DNA of 26,655 nucleotides from Caldisericaceae bacterium (GCA_021160885.1 JAGHBR010000062.1:1-26655), one strand, 5' to 3'; positions 8,846 to 16,118 are shown, counted from the first letter of the stretch. The notes: a model not told the origin generated them from the sequence alone. Translations and numbers: made by a program.

Positions 8846-9895
8846 TTAATTTTGCACTAACTCATGAATAGTTTTAACCAGGTCTTCATCTCTGAACGGT
8901 TTTGGTAAAAAGGCATCTGCACCTTCTGCTTTGGCTTTTTCAATCATTTGCGGAGAATCTTTGCCAGAAAGCATAATAACCGGAATAGCTAAAGAAGCCT
9001 TGATCGTTTTTAAAAGATCAATCCCATTAATATCCGGCAGCATTAGATCCAGAATTACGACATCTGGTTTTAATTCGTCCAGCTTATTTAATCCCTCTTT
9101 ACCGCTGGTAGCCGATTCCAGAATGTAGTTCTCGCCTTCTAAGGCCAGTTCCACCATCTTACGAATCACAATGCTGTCATCAATCACCAGAATAGTTGGA
9201 GCGCCAAGGCGTTCTTTTTTCTCCTCGACAACTTTTTCCTCCACAACCGGTTCTTCCACATTATCAAAATCAATGTCCAATTTTTCTGTCTCTTCTTCTA
9301 CCTGGGGGATTTCGATCTCTGGTTCCTGGTCTTCAACTTCAGGACTCTGTGATTCAAGTTCCGATTCTTCTTCTACCTCAGGCAGATCAAAATCACCAAT
9401 TCCTTTGAATTCATCTTCTTCCTCAAGCTCACTTTCTTCTACAAAAGATTCTTCCTCCTCAGCTTCTTCTTCAGCAATCATTTCTTCTTCTTCAGTCAAT
9501 TCCGGTAAGGTCTCTGCTTCTTTTAATAGTTCTTCTTCTGCAGCAGGCTGGGTTTCTTCTTCAGCGCTTTTTTCTTCAAGGGATGGGGTTTCTTCTTCTG
9601 GTTGTGATTCAGGTTCCGCAGCCTCTGCGGGTGCGGCTTCTTCACTTTGCAATTCTTCAGTCGATGGTGTTTCGCCAACTTCCTGGGGAGCTCCTTCTTC
9701 CTGAATCAATCCATTTTCACTAAGCACCCGAATAGCCCCGGCAACATCGGGTTCATTTTCGCCTAAAATATCGGCCAAACTCTCTATTGTTTGTTTTTCG
9801 CCTAATAAGAACAAGACTTTCCAGGCCAAATAGGGTAACTTTACAGAATGGATTTTTTGCTCAAGGTCTGCCGAACGTATGTAAAATTTTTCCAC
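8846..9895 (-). CDS. Response regulator: N-terminal winged-helix-like domain, acidic linker, C-terminal receiver
   Basis: A 349-residue protein starting at GTG, with AAGGA seven nt upstream. Residues 1-68 form a compact helical segment (SADLEQKIHSVKLPYLAWKV, then TIESLADILG and AIRVLSENGLIQ) that resembles a winged helix, possibly for protein or DNA contact. Residues of about 70-228 are a low-complexity linker dominated by Glu with Pro, Ala and Ser. The receiver occupies 229-349, with acidic pair D239/D240, phospho-acceptor D283 (VVILDLMLP), S310 and K332 (LPKPF), so it should accept phosphate from the CheA-like kinase. No output domain follows the receiver. It sits between parA and cheW, where PilG/FrzZ-like regulators are found. 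The wHTH-linker-REC order is unusual, and the N-terminal domain may be a docking module instead of a transcription factor. Confidence 0.9.
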   Translation of the reverse strand: MEKFYIRSADLEQKIHSVKLPYLAWKVLFLLGEKQTIESLADILGENEPDVAGAIRVLSENGLIQEEGAPQEVGETPSTEELQSEEAAPAEAAEPESQPEEETPSLEEKSAEEETQPAAEEELLKEAETLPELTEEEEMIAEEEAEEEESFVEESELEEEDEFKGIGDFDLPEVEEESELESQSPEVEDQEPEIEIPQVEEETEKLDIDFDNVEEPVVEEKVVEEKKERLGAPTILVIDDSIVIRKMVELALEGENYILESATSGKEGLNKLDELKPDVVILDLMLPDINGIDLLKTIKASLAIPVIMLSGKDSPQMIEKAKAEGADAFLPKPFRDEDLVKTIHELVQN

Positions 9896-9908
9896 GGTCC
9901 CATCCTTT

Positions 9909-10682
9909 CTATTGTTTTTTATTGTCTTTTTCTATGATTTCTTCCGCCAGTTTAAGATAGCTCAATGCGCCTTTTGAACGAATATCATGTAAAATAACCG
10001 GTTTCCCTTCCGAAGGCGCTTCAGCCACTTTTGAATTTCTGGGGATCACAGTCTTAAATACAATATGTTTAAATGTTTTGCGTAAGTAATCGTTAATTTC
10101 CTGTTGTTTTTTAACTCGTCCGTCAAACATAGTAATCAAGATTCCTGAAATTCTCAATTTTCTGTTGTATTTCCGACTAATGTTTTTTAGAGTATTTAAA
10201 AACTTGCCTAAGGATTTTAAAGCATAATACTCACTTAACACAGGAATTAACACTTCATCCGCAGCAACCAGTCCATTTAAAGTCATTGAACCTAAATTGG
10301 GCGGACAATCAATAATTATATAATCATACAGTTTTCGCACCGGTTTAAGTACTGTATCAAGCAAATCTATTTTTAATGCTTTTGAGTAAAGTTCCACTTC
10401 CATTTCCTCGTTTCGTACATTCATAGGAGCAATATCTAAATTATCGAGACCGCTGTCAATAATGGCATTGGTCAGGGCCATATTATTCACCAACACATCG
10501 TACAGGCCTAATTTAACATGATATTCGTCTAATTTAAAACTTATTCCAATGCTGCCCTGAGGATCGAGGTCAACCAATAAAACCGATTTATTAAAGATGG
10601 CCAAACTCGCTCCCAGATTAACAACAGTTGTCGTTTTGCCAATGCCACCTTTTTGCCCGGCAACCACCAATACTTTACCCAT
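9909..10682 (-). CDS. ParA/MinD-family ATPase in the chemosensory operon
   Basis: A 257-residue cytoplasmic ATPase of the ParA/Soj type. The deviant Walker A motif is complete (KGGIGKTT, with signature Lys11 and catalytic Lys16). The Walker A' motif VLLVDLDPQG contains D38 and D40, and YIIIDCPPNLGS is the Walker B region. There is no N-terminal DNA-binding extension as in plasmid P1-type ParA and no obvious C-terminal amphipathic helix as in MinD. No parB or centromere-like repeats are nearby. It is 32 nt downstream of the glycosidase-like gene and 13 nt upstream of the response regulator, so it is very probably co-transcribed with them. Known ParA homologues in chemotaxis clusters (ParC of Vibrio, PpfA of Rhodobacter) position chemoreceptor arrays, which is the most likely role here. 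Chromosome partitioning is unlikely from this context. Confidence 0.93.
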   Translation of the reverse strand: MGKVLVVAGQKGGIGKTTTVVNLGASLAIFNKSVLLVDLDPQGSIGISFKLDEYHVKLGLYDVLVNNMALTNAIIDSGLDNLDIAPMNVRNEEMEVELYSKALKIDLLDTVLKPVRKLYDYIIIDCPPNLGSMTLNGLVAADEVLIPVLSEYYALKSLGKFLNTLKNISRKYNRKLRISGILITMFDGRVKKQQEINDYLRKTFKHIVFKTVIPRNSKVAEAPSEGKPVILHDIRSKGALSYLKLAEEIIEKDNKKQ

Positions 10683-10714
10683 TTTTCAGATTTCCATCAA
10701 TACGTTTGTATCAT

Positions 10715-11776
10715 TTAGTTTTTAATATTCACCAAAGACAAAATTTCTGGTTGCTCCTTCAGGGTCGTAAAAGAGAACAAAGCATAACCTTTTAGTCCGG
10801 ATTTCTGAACTAATACCATCCTTTGTTCTAATTGTTTTTGATCTAAATAGTACGCTCCAATTCCGCAAACAATTTTATCTTTTAGTTTCGTTCTTGCGGC
10901 ATTGTCAAGATTCCGGATAAATTCATAATCATCCGGAGAATAATTCATCATTAACACATAATCGCAATCACCTTTTTGCAACCAATTCAACCAGTCCTGA
11001 TAATATTCCGTTTTTGCACGCTCCATATCAGGTTTTACAGCAACGCTAAGCATGCTTTTATTATTTATGTTATTTAGTTCAATACGGAGATTCTCGACAA
11101 AATTGTTCAGTTCATTTAGTAAAAAGTTGCCGTACAACTTTTGCCATGAAATATGCTGGTTAAATCCTTTAAAAAGATGAATGGGATCAAGGTAATATCT
11201 TTTCATGAATTGAGTACGCAAGTATTTAGAAAAAATGAATCCTCGTCCAGGATAGCGTAGATAATCAAGATGAATGCCATCAAAATGGAGTTCTGCAATC
11301 AGGCTTTTGCTTAAGGAAACAATCTGATTAAAATTACTAAAGGCGCCAGGATCTACAAAAAAACCTTCTACGCCTTTTTGTCTGAGCAATTTTAACTTGG
11401 GGCTATCGTTATCGGCGTTGGTCATCAAATGATCAGCCTCTAAGTTGAAAGTGTGGTCTGAGGCCGCAGGGGGATTTTGTTTAGACCAAACATACATTAC
11501 ATTGATCCATGCATGTACTTTGATTTGTCTTTGATGGCAAAATTCAATGATATCGTCCAGTAAAATTTGATTTTTATTAGATTGATCGTAAACATTTGTC
11601 CCCAGCGCACGAACCTGCAAGTAAAGATCTGTAAGCCCTAATTGTTGATCAATTTCATTTAATTGTTGCAAATCTTTTTGAGAATTTAAGGAATTCCTGA
11701 CAACCCATAAACCATGGTGTTGCCCCAAAAGAGGCGCCGCTAATAACGTAAGAACAATTATAAATATTTTACCCAT
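10715..11776 (-). CDS. Secreted glycosyl-hydrolase-like protein, GHL10 family
   Basis: A 353-residue protein with an apparent signal peptide (MGKIFIIVLTLLAAPLLG, then Q). The mature part follows the GHL10/DUF187 TIM-barrel pattern: HGLWVVRNSL near the start, LYLQVRALGTNVY (51-63), IKVHAWINVMYVW (85-97), FFVDPG (139-144) and FDGIHLDYLRYPG (165-177, with D166 and D171 as likely active-site acids). Later strands include LSVAVKPD and YVLMMNYSPDD. Length matches the core family without extra domains. Family members are thought to act on polysaccharide or peptidoglycan-type substrates, but the substrate cannot be read from sequence. It is the first gene after the ribosomal terminator. The upstream region is A/T-rich with no good Shine-Dalgarno, so expression may be modest. 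Its place at the head of a chemosensory operon suggests an envelope- or matrix-related role. Confidence 0.88.
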   Translation of the reverse strand: MGKIFIIVLTLLAAPLLGQHHGLWVVRNSLNSQKDLQQLNEIDQQLGLTDLYLQVRALGTNVYDQSNKNQILLDDIIEFCHQRQIKVHAWINVMYVWSKQNPPAASDHTFNLEADHLMTNADNDSPKLKLLRQKGVEGFFVDPGAFSNFNQIVSLSKSLIAELHFDGIHLDYLRYPGRGFIFSKYLRTQFMKRYYLDPIHLFKGFNQHISWQKLYGNFLLNELNNFVENLRIELNNINNKSMLSVAVKPDMERAKTEYYQDWLNWLQKGDCDYVLMMNYSPDDYEFIRNLDNAARTKLKDKIVCGIGAYYLDQKQLEQRMVLVQKSGLKGYALFSFTTLKEQPEILSLVNIKN

Positions 11777-11806
11777 AGGAATAACTTTTTATTTTTAATG
11801 AAAATA

Positions 11807-11835
11807 AATATAGAGAAGTGTTCAACTCAATGCAA
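11807..11835 (-). promoter_or_regulatory. Putative promoter of the GHL10-parA-chemosensory operon
   Basis: On the minus strand TTGCAT (11835-11830) and TATATT (11812-11807) are separated by exactly 17 nt, a reasonable sigma-70-type pair (-10 matches 5 of 6, -35 only 3 of 6). It lies directly after the ribosomal-cluster terminator and about 30 nt before the ATG at 11776. Some FCB-group bacteria use a different promoter consensus, so this is tentative. Confidence 0.4.
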
Positions 11836-11849
11836 GAAAGAGCTAAAAC

Positions 11850-11886
11850 AAAAAAAGCCACCCGCTATAAATGCGGATGGCTTTTT
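11850..11886 (-). terminator. Rho-independent terminator of the ribosomal cluster
   Basis: On the minus strand an A-rich stretch leads into GCCATCCGC, a 7-nt loop (ATTTATA) and GCGGGTGGC, followed by a T-run. The stem is nearly perfect with one G-U-type pair and lies about 18 nt after the rplQ stop. The mirror-image A/T flanks would allow function in both directions, although no converging plus-strand gene is visible. Confidence 0.9.
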
Positions 11887-11903
11887 AGGGAGGGAGGAAA
11901 TTT

Positions 11904-12524
11904 TTATTCGTTTTTAGATTTTTCAGCGTCTTCTTCCGGATTTTGATTCGCTTTGGCTTCTTCCGCTTTCTCTTCAGCAAGTTCAGTTTCCGGTTTTACT
12001 TCTTCCGTTGCTTCAGTTTTTGCCTGTTCTTCCTTAATCTTAGGTTCGGCTTTTTCTTCCTGAACTTCCTGTACCCGTTCAGCTTCAACCGTTGTCTTTT
12101 GTTCTTCCTCAACTTTAGGCTTTTCTTCAGCTTTTTTCTTTTTCTTCTCCGCTTTCGGTTTAATCTTTTCGAAGCCCACTAATTGAAAAATAGAAATGGC
12201 TGCATTATCACCCTTACGATTACCCAATTTGATAATACGTGTGTAACCACCGGATCTGTCTTCGTACAGAGGGGCAATTTCATCGAACAAGGTTTTAACA
12301 GCCTGCTTGTTTTGCAAAAACTGAAATGCCAGGCGACGGTGGTGTAATGTGCCTTTTTTACCATAAGTGATCAACCGTTCCACATAGCTGCGTAATTCTT
12401 TTGCCTTAGCCAATGTAGTACGGATTTCTTTATGTTCAAAGACTTCAGCTGCCAGATTGCGCATCAATGCTTTTTTATGGCTGGCTGTTCTTCCTAAATG
12501 ATTACCTTTTTTTCTATGTCGCAT
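11904..12524 (-). CDS. rplQ: 50S ribosomal protein L17 with long charged C-terminal tail
   Basis: Large-subunit protein bL17, near the exit-tunnel side of the 50S. Residues 1-120 form the normal L17 core (MRHRKKGNHLGRTASHKKAL, then LRSYVERLITYGKKG and GGYTRIIKLGNRKGDNA). Residues 121-206 are an additional Lys/Glu/Ala-rich tail without hydrophobic core; common L17 proteins are about 115-140 residues. The ATG at 12524 follows rpoA by 20 nt, and the gene is the last of the cluster before the terminator. The tail is probably disordered or helical on the ribosome surface; its role is unknown. Related tails occur on L17 of some FCB bacteria. Confidence 0.98.
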   Translation of the reverse strand: MRHRKKGNHLGRTASHKKALMRNLAAEVFEHKEIRTTLAKAKELRSYVERLITYGKKGTLHHRRLAFQFLQNKQAVKTLFDEIAPLYEDRSGGYTRIIKLGNRKGDNAAISIFQLVGFEKIKPKAEKKKKKAEEKPKVEEEQKTTVEAERVQEVQEEKAEPKIKEEQAKTEATEEVKPETELAEEKAEEAKANQNPEEDAEKSKNE

Positions 12525-12544
12525 CTCTAAATCCCTATTCTAAG

Positions 12545-13537
12545 CTATTTTTTACTCTCTTCAGGTTTTAGGTATTTTTCTATATCCATTCCAAACTGTA
12601 AACCACGTTCTTCAAGAATTTTTGACAATTCGTTTAAAGATTTCCGCCCAAAGTTTTTAAATTTCAACATTTCCTGCTCATCCCGGCTAACGAGATCGGC
12701 AATGGTCTTAATATTAGCTGCCTTTAAGCAATTGTGCGAACGAACAGAAAGTTCCAGTTCATCAACACTCATTTTCAGCAGCTTACGAATACGTAACGTT
12801 TCTTCGTCAATTTCCTGTTTCTCTTCTTCCTGAGATTCAATATCAAAATTAACAAAGATTTGCAGGTGCTCTTTAATGATTTGAGCTGCCTGGGTCAATG
12901 CATCATCCGGCGTAACACTGCCATCGGTCGTAATATCAAGAATAAGTTTTTCGAAATCAGTTCTTTGACCAACACGCGTATTTTCCACCGTGTATTTGAC
13001 ATTCATAATGGGTGAAAAGATAGAATCGATGGGGATAACGCCCAAAGGCATATCTTCGTTCTTATTCTCTTCCGCTACATTGTATCCACGGCCGGTACCC
13101 AAATACAATTCCATATTCAGTACCGCATTTTCATTAAGAGTAGCAATGTGCAAATCAGGATTCAAGATTTCCAGATTCGTACTATTTTCCTGAATGGTTT
13201 TCCCCGTTAGTTCCATTGGGCCTTTTAAGTGCAAAACAATTTTTGTCAGAGCATTATCCAGTAATTTAACGCGCAATTGTTTTAAATTAAGCACAATTTC
13301 CGGTAAGTCTTCGTACACACCTTCAATGGTAGAAAATTCATGTTGTACATCATTTACTTTAATGGCTGTAATAGCCGCTCCCTCCAAAGAGGAAAGCAAT
13401 ACGCGACGCATCATATTACCCAGGGTAACGCCATAGCCTTTTTCTAAAGGCTGCACAATAAAACGCCCAAAGGTATTGCTAAATGTTGCGTCGTCAACTT
13501 CAATTTTTTCCGGCATTTGAAAATTCGATAAGTTCAT
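12545..13537 (-). CDS. rpoA: RNA polymerase subunit alpha
   Basis: 330-residue alpha subunit. The N-terminal domain dimerises and nucleates core assembly with beta/beta' (EKGYGVTLGNMMRRVLLSSLEGAA is the signature, seen in part as GNMMRRVLLSSLEG). The C-terminal domain (about 255-325: IRKLLKMSVDELELSVRSHN, then FGRKSLNELSKILEERG) contacts UP elements and activators. The open frame extends upstream to a TTG at 13555, but AAGG lies properly placed before the ATG at 13537 and MNLSNFQMPEKIEV is a normal beginning, so I choose 13537. It sits between rpsD (30 nt) and rplQ (20 nt), the usual alpha-operon arrangement. Confidence 0.98.
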   Translation of the reverse strand: MNLSNFQMPEKIEVDDATFSNTFGRFIVQPLEKGYGVTLGNMMRRVLLSSLEGAAITAIKVNDVQHEFSTIEGVYEDLPEIVLNLKQLRVKLLDNALTKIVLHLKGPMELTGKTIQENSTNLEILNPDLHIATLNENAVLNMELYLGTGRGYNVAEENKNEDMPLGVIPIDSIFSPIMNVKYTVENTRVGQRTDFEKLILDITTDGSVTPDDALTQAAQIIKEHLQIFVNFDIESQEEEKQEIDEETLRIRKLLKMSVDELELSVRSHNCLKAANIKTIADLVSRDEQEMLKFKNFGRKSLNELSKILEERGLQFGMDIEKYLKPEESKK

Positions 13538-13567
13538 AACCACCTTATCTTCCAATAATTACTTTGT

Positions 13568-14182
13568 TTACTTAGAATACAACTCTACAATCATACTTTC
13601 CTGAACATTGACAGGAATATCCTCGCGTTTTGGATGGTCGAGGAATTTACCCGTCATGTTGGCTTTATCCAATTCTAACCAGGGCAACATGCGATCGGCA
13701 TCTACCCTCTTTAAAGCTTCGTGGAACATGGCCAAACGACGGCTTTTTTCTCTTACCTGAATGATATCGCCAGGCTTTAAAATAAATGAGGGAATGTTCA
13801 CCACACGTCCATTCACCATAATATGACGGTGCAATACCATTTGACGTGCCTGAGCACGGGTTGTGGCGAAACCTAAACGATAAACGGTATTATCTAACCT
13901 ACTCTCCAAAAGCTGAAGTAGATTTTCGCCTGTTACGCCTTTCATACGTTCCGCTTTAGTAAAAAAACGGCGGAATTGTTTTTCTAACAAGCCATACATG
14001 TATTTTACTTTTTGTTTTTCACGTAACTGTAAGGCGTAATCACTAACTTTTTTTCGTTTCATTCCATGCTGACCGGGAGGATAGGGCTTTTTTGCCAACA
14101 ACCGGTCAAACTTAGGATTTCCGAAAATGTTTTCGCCGAACTTGCGAACGATTTTTCCTCTTGGTCCCTTATATCTTGCCAT
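13568..14182 (-). CDS. rpsD: 30S ribosomal protein S4
   Basis: 204-residue uS4, a primary 16S rRNA binder that starts assembly of the 30S body. MARYKGPRGKIVRKFGENIF is followed by the S4 motif PPGQHGMKRKK and the S4 RNA-binding domain with NTVYRLGFATTRAQARQMV and HIMVNGRVVNIPS. The N-terminal zinc cysteines found in some S4 proteins are absent, so this is the zinc-free (C-) form. ATG at 14182; 17 nt after rpsK and 30 nt before rpoA. In E. coli S4 represses this operon, but no leader long enough for an E. coli-like S4 pseudoknot is present before rpsM. Confidence 0.98.
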   Translation of the reverse strand: MARYKGPRGKIVRKFGENIFGNPKFDRLLAKKPYPPGQHGMKRKKVSDYALQLREKQKVKYMYGLLEKQFRRFFTKAERMKGVTGENLLQLLESRLDNTVYRLGFATTRAQARQMVLHRHIMVNGRVVNIPSFILKPGDIIQVREKSRRLAMFHEALKRVDADRMLPWLELDKANMTGKFLDHPKREDIPVNVQESMIVELYSK

Positions 14183-14199
14183 TTACCATCTCCATAACT

Positions 14200-14592
14200 T
14201 TAAACGCGTCTTTTCTTTGGTGGCCTGCACCCATTATGAGGAATGGGTGTCACATCACGAATTGATAAAATATTTAAACCTGCTGCCTGTAAAGCTTTAA
14301 TGGCTGCTTCACGGCCGGAGCCAGGTCCTTTAACTTCCACATCTACACTTTGTAAGCCCATATCCATTGCCTGTTTGGCTGCATTTTCGGCGGCTATCTG
14401 AGCGGCAAAAGGGGTACTTTTACGGGAACCTTTGTATCCCACAACCCCGGCCGAAGCCCAGGAAATTACATTACCATAAATATCGGTAATCGAAATAATG
14501 GTATTGTTAAAGGTTGCTTTTATATGGGCTTTTCCGTGCGGCTCAACACGGACCTTTTTCTTCTGAGTCCTTCTTCTTTTAGGTGATGCCAA
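14200..14592 (-). CDS. rpsK: 30S ribosomal protein S11
   Basis: 130-residue uS11 of the 30S platform, next to the mRNA exit/Shine-Dalgarno helix. HIKATFNNTIISITDIYGNV, SWASAGVVGYKGSRKSTPFA and the C-terminal VTPIPHNGCRPPKKRRV are family hallmarks. Translation starts at TTG (14592-14590), with GGGGAG seven nt upstream; no earlier ATG is available and the next Met is far inside the conserved region. Lies 22 nt after rpsM and 17 nt before rpsD. Confidence 0.98.
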   Translation of the reverse strand: MASPKRRRTQKKKVRVEPHGKAHIKATFNNTIISITDIYGNVISWASAGVVGYKGSRKSTPFAAQIAAENAAKQAMDMGLQSVDVEVKGPGSGREAAIKALQAAGLNILSIRDVTPIPHNGCRPPKKRRV

Positions 14593-14614
14593 TTTTTATC
14601 TCCCCAATTTCACT

Positions 14615-14986
14615 TTATTTTTTCTTTTTAGCGCCCACAACACGTTTGCGTCCTTTACGGGTACGGGCATTGGTTTTTGTTCGTTGCCCACGAACCGGCA
14701 ATCCACGATAATGGCGAATTCCGCGGTAACAGTTGATATCCATCAACCGTTTGATATTCATATTAATTTCTGTTTTCAGCGCACCTTCTACCTTGTATTC
14801 ATTCTGAATAATGGTACGTATTTTACGAATATCTTCATCTGTTAAATCTTTTACGCGCACATTTTCATCAACACCAGCATCAGCCAAAATTTTTTGAGCT
14901 GACGAACGGCCAATACCATAAATGTATGTTAAACCAATAACTACGCGTTTATTTTTAGGTAGATCGACACCTGCTATACGAGCCAA
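14615..14986 (-). CDS. rpsM: 30S ribosomal protein S13
   Basis: 123-residue uS13 in the 30S head, contacting the P-site tRNA and forming bridges to the 50S. Typical opening ARIAGVDLPKNKRVVIGLTY, helix-two-turn-helix region, and the C-terminal GLPVRGQRTKTNARTRKG with a basic tail. It starts at TTG (14986-14984) preceded by a strong AGGAGG five nt upstream, so the rare start is well supported. The 20-nt gap to rpmJ is too short for a folded operator. Confidence 0.98.
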   Translation of the reverse strand: MARIAGVDLPKNKRVVIGLTYIYGIGRSSAQKILADAGVDENVRVKDLTDEDIRKIRTIIQNEYKVEGALKTEINMNIKRLMDINCYRGIRHYRGLPVRGQRTKTNARTRKGRKRVVGAKKKK

Positions 14987-15006
14987 AACTGCCTCCTATT
15001 ATCCTG

Positions 15007-15123
15007 TTAACCTTGACGTTGTTTATGTTTTGGGTTTTTACTGCAAATTACACGTACGACACCTTTTCGGCGAACAATCTTGCATCCGTCGCAAATTTTT
15101 TTCACTGAGGCTCTTACTTTCAT
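15007..15123 (-). CDS. rpmJ: 50S ribosomal protein L36 (zinc-binding form)
   Basis: A 38-residue protein in the gap between infA and rpsM, opening MKVRASVKKICDGCKIVRRK. bL36 organises 23S rRNA near the L7/L12 stalk base. Cys11, Cys14, Cys27 and His33 form the CxxC...C...H zinc knuckle, so this is the C+ type. The ATG at 15123 and TAA at 15009-15007 give exactly the family length. It lies 12 nt after infA and 20 nt before rpsM, the usual place. Paralogous C- L36 genes elsewhere cannot be excluded. Confidence 0.97.
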   Translation of the reverse strand: MKVRASVKKICDGCKIVRRKGVVRVICSKNPKHKQRQG

Positions 15124-15135
15124 CGCACAATTCCT

Positions 15136-15357
15136 TTATTTATATCTGTAAACTATTCTACCACGTGTCAAATCGTAAGGAGATAATTCTAAACTTACCT
15201 TATCTCCCGGTAAAATCTTGATAAAATGCATGCGCATTTTACCGGAAATATAGGCCAGAACTTCGTGTCCATTTTCAAGTTCAACAATAAACGAGGCATT
15301 GGGTAGCGTTTCTTTAATTACACCGTCAACTCGTATGGCTTCCTGTTTTTTACCCAA
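15136..15357 (-). CDS. infA: Translation initiation factor IF-1
   Basis: 73-residue single OB-fold protein that binds the 30S A site during initiation and modulates IF-2 and IF-3. The IF-1 core is clear: IRVDGVIKETLPNASFIVEL, NGHEVLAYISGKMRMHFIKI, LPGDKVSLELSPYDLTRGRI. It starts at TTG (15357-15355), with AGGAG eight nt upstream; the next methionine is about residue 41, so no alternative start preserves the fold. It sits between map (11 nt) and rpmJ (12 nt). Confidence 0.98.
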   Translation of the reverse strand: MGKKQEAIRVDGVIKETLPNASFIVELENGHEVLAYISGKMRMHFIKILPGDKVSLELSPYDLTRGRIVYRYK

Positions 15358-15368
15358 AACCTTCTCTC

Positions 15369-16118
15369 CTAATTTCTTTTTGATAAAATTACCGGGCCAT
15401 CATCTAAAATGGCCACTGAATGTTCATAATGGGCAGATGGTTTGCCATCTGCTGTACGCACGGTCCATTGATCGCTTTCAACGTAAACTTCATGTTTGCC
15501 CATGTTAATCATCGGTTCAATAGCGATAACCATGCCTTTTTTTAATTTCATTCCGGTTCTACGTTTTCCGTAATTGGGCACTTGTGGATCTTCATGAGGT
15601 TTTATGCCAACCCCATGTCCAACAAATTCGCGTACCACTGAATAACCATGTTTCTCAACATGTTCCTGAATTGCCGCAGAAATATCTCCAACTCTATTTC
15701 CCACTCTGGCTTGCTCTATTCCCTTGTAAAGGCTTTCTTCCGTCACCTGACACAAGCGGCGAATTGGCAAACTGACATTACCAACTAAAAAGGTGTAGGC
15801 TGCATCACCAAAATACCCATTAAGTTCAACTCCGATATCGATGCCCACAATATCGCCGTCTTTAAGTTTATACTTGCCCGGAATTCCATGGACAACCACA
15901 TCATTTACAGAAATGCAGGTTGCCGCCGGAAAGCCGTACAATCCTTTAAATGCCGGTTTTGCCTTTTTTTTAAGAATAAAGTTTTCGATCTCACGATCCA
16001 AAATTCTTGTCTCTACTCCAGGTTCAATAAATTTTTCAATGAACGTTAACGCTTCTGCGACAATTTCGTTGCTTTTGCGAATAGCAGCGATCTGCTCTTC
16101 CGATTTCAAATAAACCAT
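15369..16118 (-). CDS. map: Type I methionine aminopeptidase
   Basis: 249-residue cytoplasmic metalloenzyme that removes the initiator Met from nascent proteins with a small second residue. The five metal ligands are present at the standard spacing: D94 and D105 (GIDIGVELNGYFGDAAYT), H168 (GHGVG), E201 (IEPM) and E232 (YEHSVA). His77 (VVHGIP) is the usual substrate-contacting residue. There is no N-terminal extension, which makes it the minimal bacterial type Ia. It lies 6 nt after secY and 11 nt before infA; adk, which many bacteria carry between secY and map, is absent here. Confidence 0.98.
   Translation of the reverse strand: MVYLKSEEQIAAIRKSNEIVAEALTFIEKFIEPGVETRILDREIENFILKKKAKPAFKGLYGFPAATCISVNDVVVHGIPGKYKLKDGDIVGIDIGVELNGYFGDAAYTFLVGNVSLPIRRLCQVTEESLYKGIEQARVGNRVGDISAAIQEHVEKHGYSVVREFVGHGVGIKPHEDPQVPNYGKRRTGMKLKKGMVIAIEPMINMGKHEVYVESDQWTVRTADGKPSAHYEHSVAILDDGPVILSKRN

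Noticed and set aside
9410..9600. Tandem TTC-rich tract as a phase-variable microsatellite
   Set aside because: Repeats are short and interrupted, reflect Glu codon usage in the linker, and are multiples of three in an intact frame.
9171..9704. 177-residue plus-strand open frame rich in serine
   Set aside because: It is the complement of the Glu-rich linker of the response regulator (GAA/GAG codons read back as TTC/CTC frames). It has no domain and no ribosome-binding site.
12179..12364. 61-residue minus-strand open frame overlapping rplQ
   Set aside because: Out of frame inside the conserved L17 core, with no family resemblance.
13538..13555. Upstream TTG start for rpoA (six extra residues)
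   Set aside because: AAGG is positioned for the ATG at 13537, and alpha subunits commonly begin at that point.
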